A DNA stretch of 64,000 bases from Dehalobacter sp. CP (GTDB taxonomy: Bacteria; Bacillota_B; Desulfitobacteriia; Desulfitobacteriales; Syntrophobotulaceae). This document shows positions 63,478 to 64,000 of the stretch, piece by piece. The notes below the pieces were generated by a model. The model searched no databases. It saw only the letters and a program-made list of their open reading frames with translations, and was not told where the DNA came from. The first letter of the stretch is position 1. The number at the start of each line of letters is the position of its first letter. Made by a program: the position numbers and the translations under genes. The stretch lies in NCBI GenBank assembly GCA_009910795.1, contig VMEE01000061.1, positions 1-64,000 on the forward strand, in the 5' to 3' direction.

Positions 63478-64000
63478 CAGTCCGCGTCCTCCAGTTCTTC
63501 CACGACAATATTTTCATTGGTATAAACACAAATAGAGGCAGCCACTTTCATGGCTTCCCTGACAAGCTCTCCCGCGTTAAGATCCGTATGTGTATTCAGG
63601 GCGCGTGCCGCAGCCAGCGCGTAATTTCCGCCTGATCCAATGGCGGCAATACCGTCGTCAGGCTCAATGACTTCCCCTGAGCCGGAAATCAGCAAAATCG
63701 TATTTTTATCGGCCACGATCAGCAATGCCTCAAGGTTTCTGAGCATCCTGTCCGTCCGCCATTCTTTGGCCAGCTCTACTGAGGCTCTCTGCAAATTGCC
63801 GTGATACTCCTCGAGCTTTCCTTCAAATTTTTCGAAAAGCGTAAAAGCATCGGCCACAGAACCAGCAAATCCCGCCAGGACTTTTCCTTGATACAAACGG
63901 CGGATTTTACGGGCCGTATGTTTCATCACTGTCGCTTGTCCCATGGTAACCTGGCCGTCACCTGCAATAGCCACTTTTGATTCCTTTTTGATCGCGATAA
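63477..64000 (-). CDS. hslV: ATP-dependent protease peptidase subunit HslV (ClpQ), 5' end beyond the window
   Basis: Proteasome-like peptidase. [43 protein letters not shown] is diagnostic. The open frame continues past 63974 ([13 protein letters not shown]) to the window edge, so the GTG/Met at 63974 is internal and the true start, with the N-terminal catalytic Thr, lies outside. The last codons overlap hslU. Confidence 0.95.
   Translation of the reverse strand, partial: IAIKKESKVAIAGDGQVTMGQATVMKHTARKIRRLYQGKVLAGFAGSVADAFTLFEKFEGKLEEYHGNLQRASVELAKEWRTDRMLRNLEALLIVADKNTILLISGSGEVIEPDDGIAAIGSGGNYALAAARALNTHTDLNAGELVREAMKVAASICVYTNENIVVEELEDAD

Overview
The window is chromosomal DNA from a low- to mid-GC, Gram-positive, spore-lineage Firmicute. 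It most resembles the Clostridia/Peptococcaceae group (Dehalobacter, Desulfitobacterium and relatives); the genus is inference. The grounds are PolC, CodY, RNase J, a dipicolinate synthase (spoVF) operon, YmxH, and a gene order that largely reproduces the Bacillus subtilis rpsB-to-dapA/rnj block. Nearly every gene in that block is on the minus strand, with frequent TTG and GTG starts.

Layout. (1) 1-293: the promoter, leader and first bases of a 16S rRNA gene reading left. (2) 294-16639: a type IV pilus region with pilD, pilB, pilT, a major pilin, and a minus-strand operon pilC-pilM-pilN-pilO-three minor pilins-sigma factor. It is interrupted by two inserts. One is a two-gene unit of a 917-residue membrane coiled-coil protein with a MotA/ZorA-like head plus a helical partner. 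The other is a decayed mobile-element remnant (broken tyrosine recombinase and a nonsense-split repeat protein). pilM carries a frameshift near its C terminus. (3) 16640-18623: a 14-tRNA array with its own promoter and terminator, accompanied by odd hairpin elements whose arms copy neighbouring tRNA 3' ends. (4) 18659-27151: rnj-dapA-lysC-asd-spoVFB-spoVFA-dapB-ymxH, supplying lysine, diaminopimelate and spore dipicolinate. (5) 27381-32409: an MFS transporter, dut, an M16 protease, a penicillin-binding carboxypeptidase and a YlxY deacetylase. (6) 32855-44371: the translation/RNA block pnp-rpsO-ribF-truB-nrnA-rbfA-infB-ylxQ-ylxR-nusA-rimP. (7) 44530-60588: polC, proS, ispG, rseP, dxr, an AI-2E-type permease, cdsA, uppS, frr, pyrH, tsf and rpsB. 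(8) 60748-64000: a small membrane protein, codY, hslU and hslV (cut by the window edge).

The points most worth following are these: a PolC that lacks its usual 3'-5' exonuclease insertion; the orphan stator-like/coiled-coil gene pair in the pilus locus; a dispersed family of 106-159 bp palindromic elements (six copies, two inverted pairs) with a shared core but different arm sequences; and the tRNA-armed hairpins. NusA and IF2 carry conspicuous low-complexity segments. No CRISPR array or complete prophage was seen, and no complete system that could firmly be called a known defence system.
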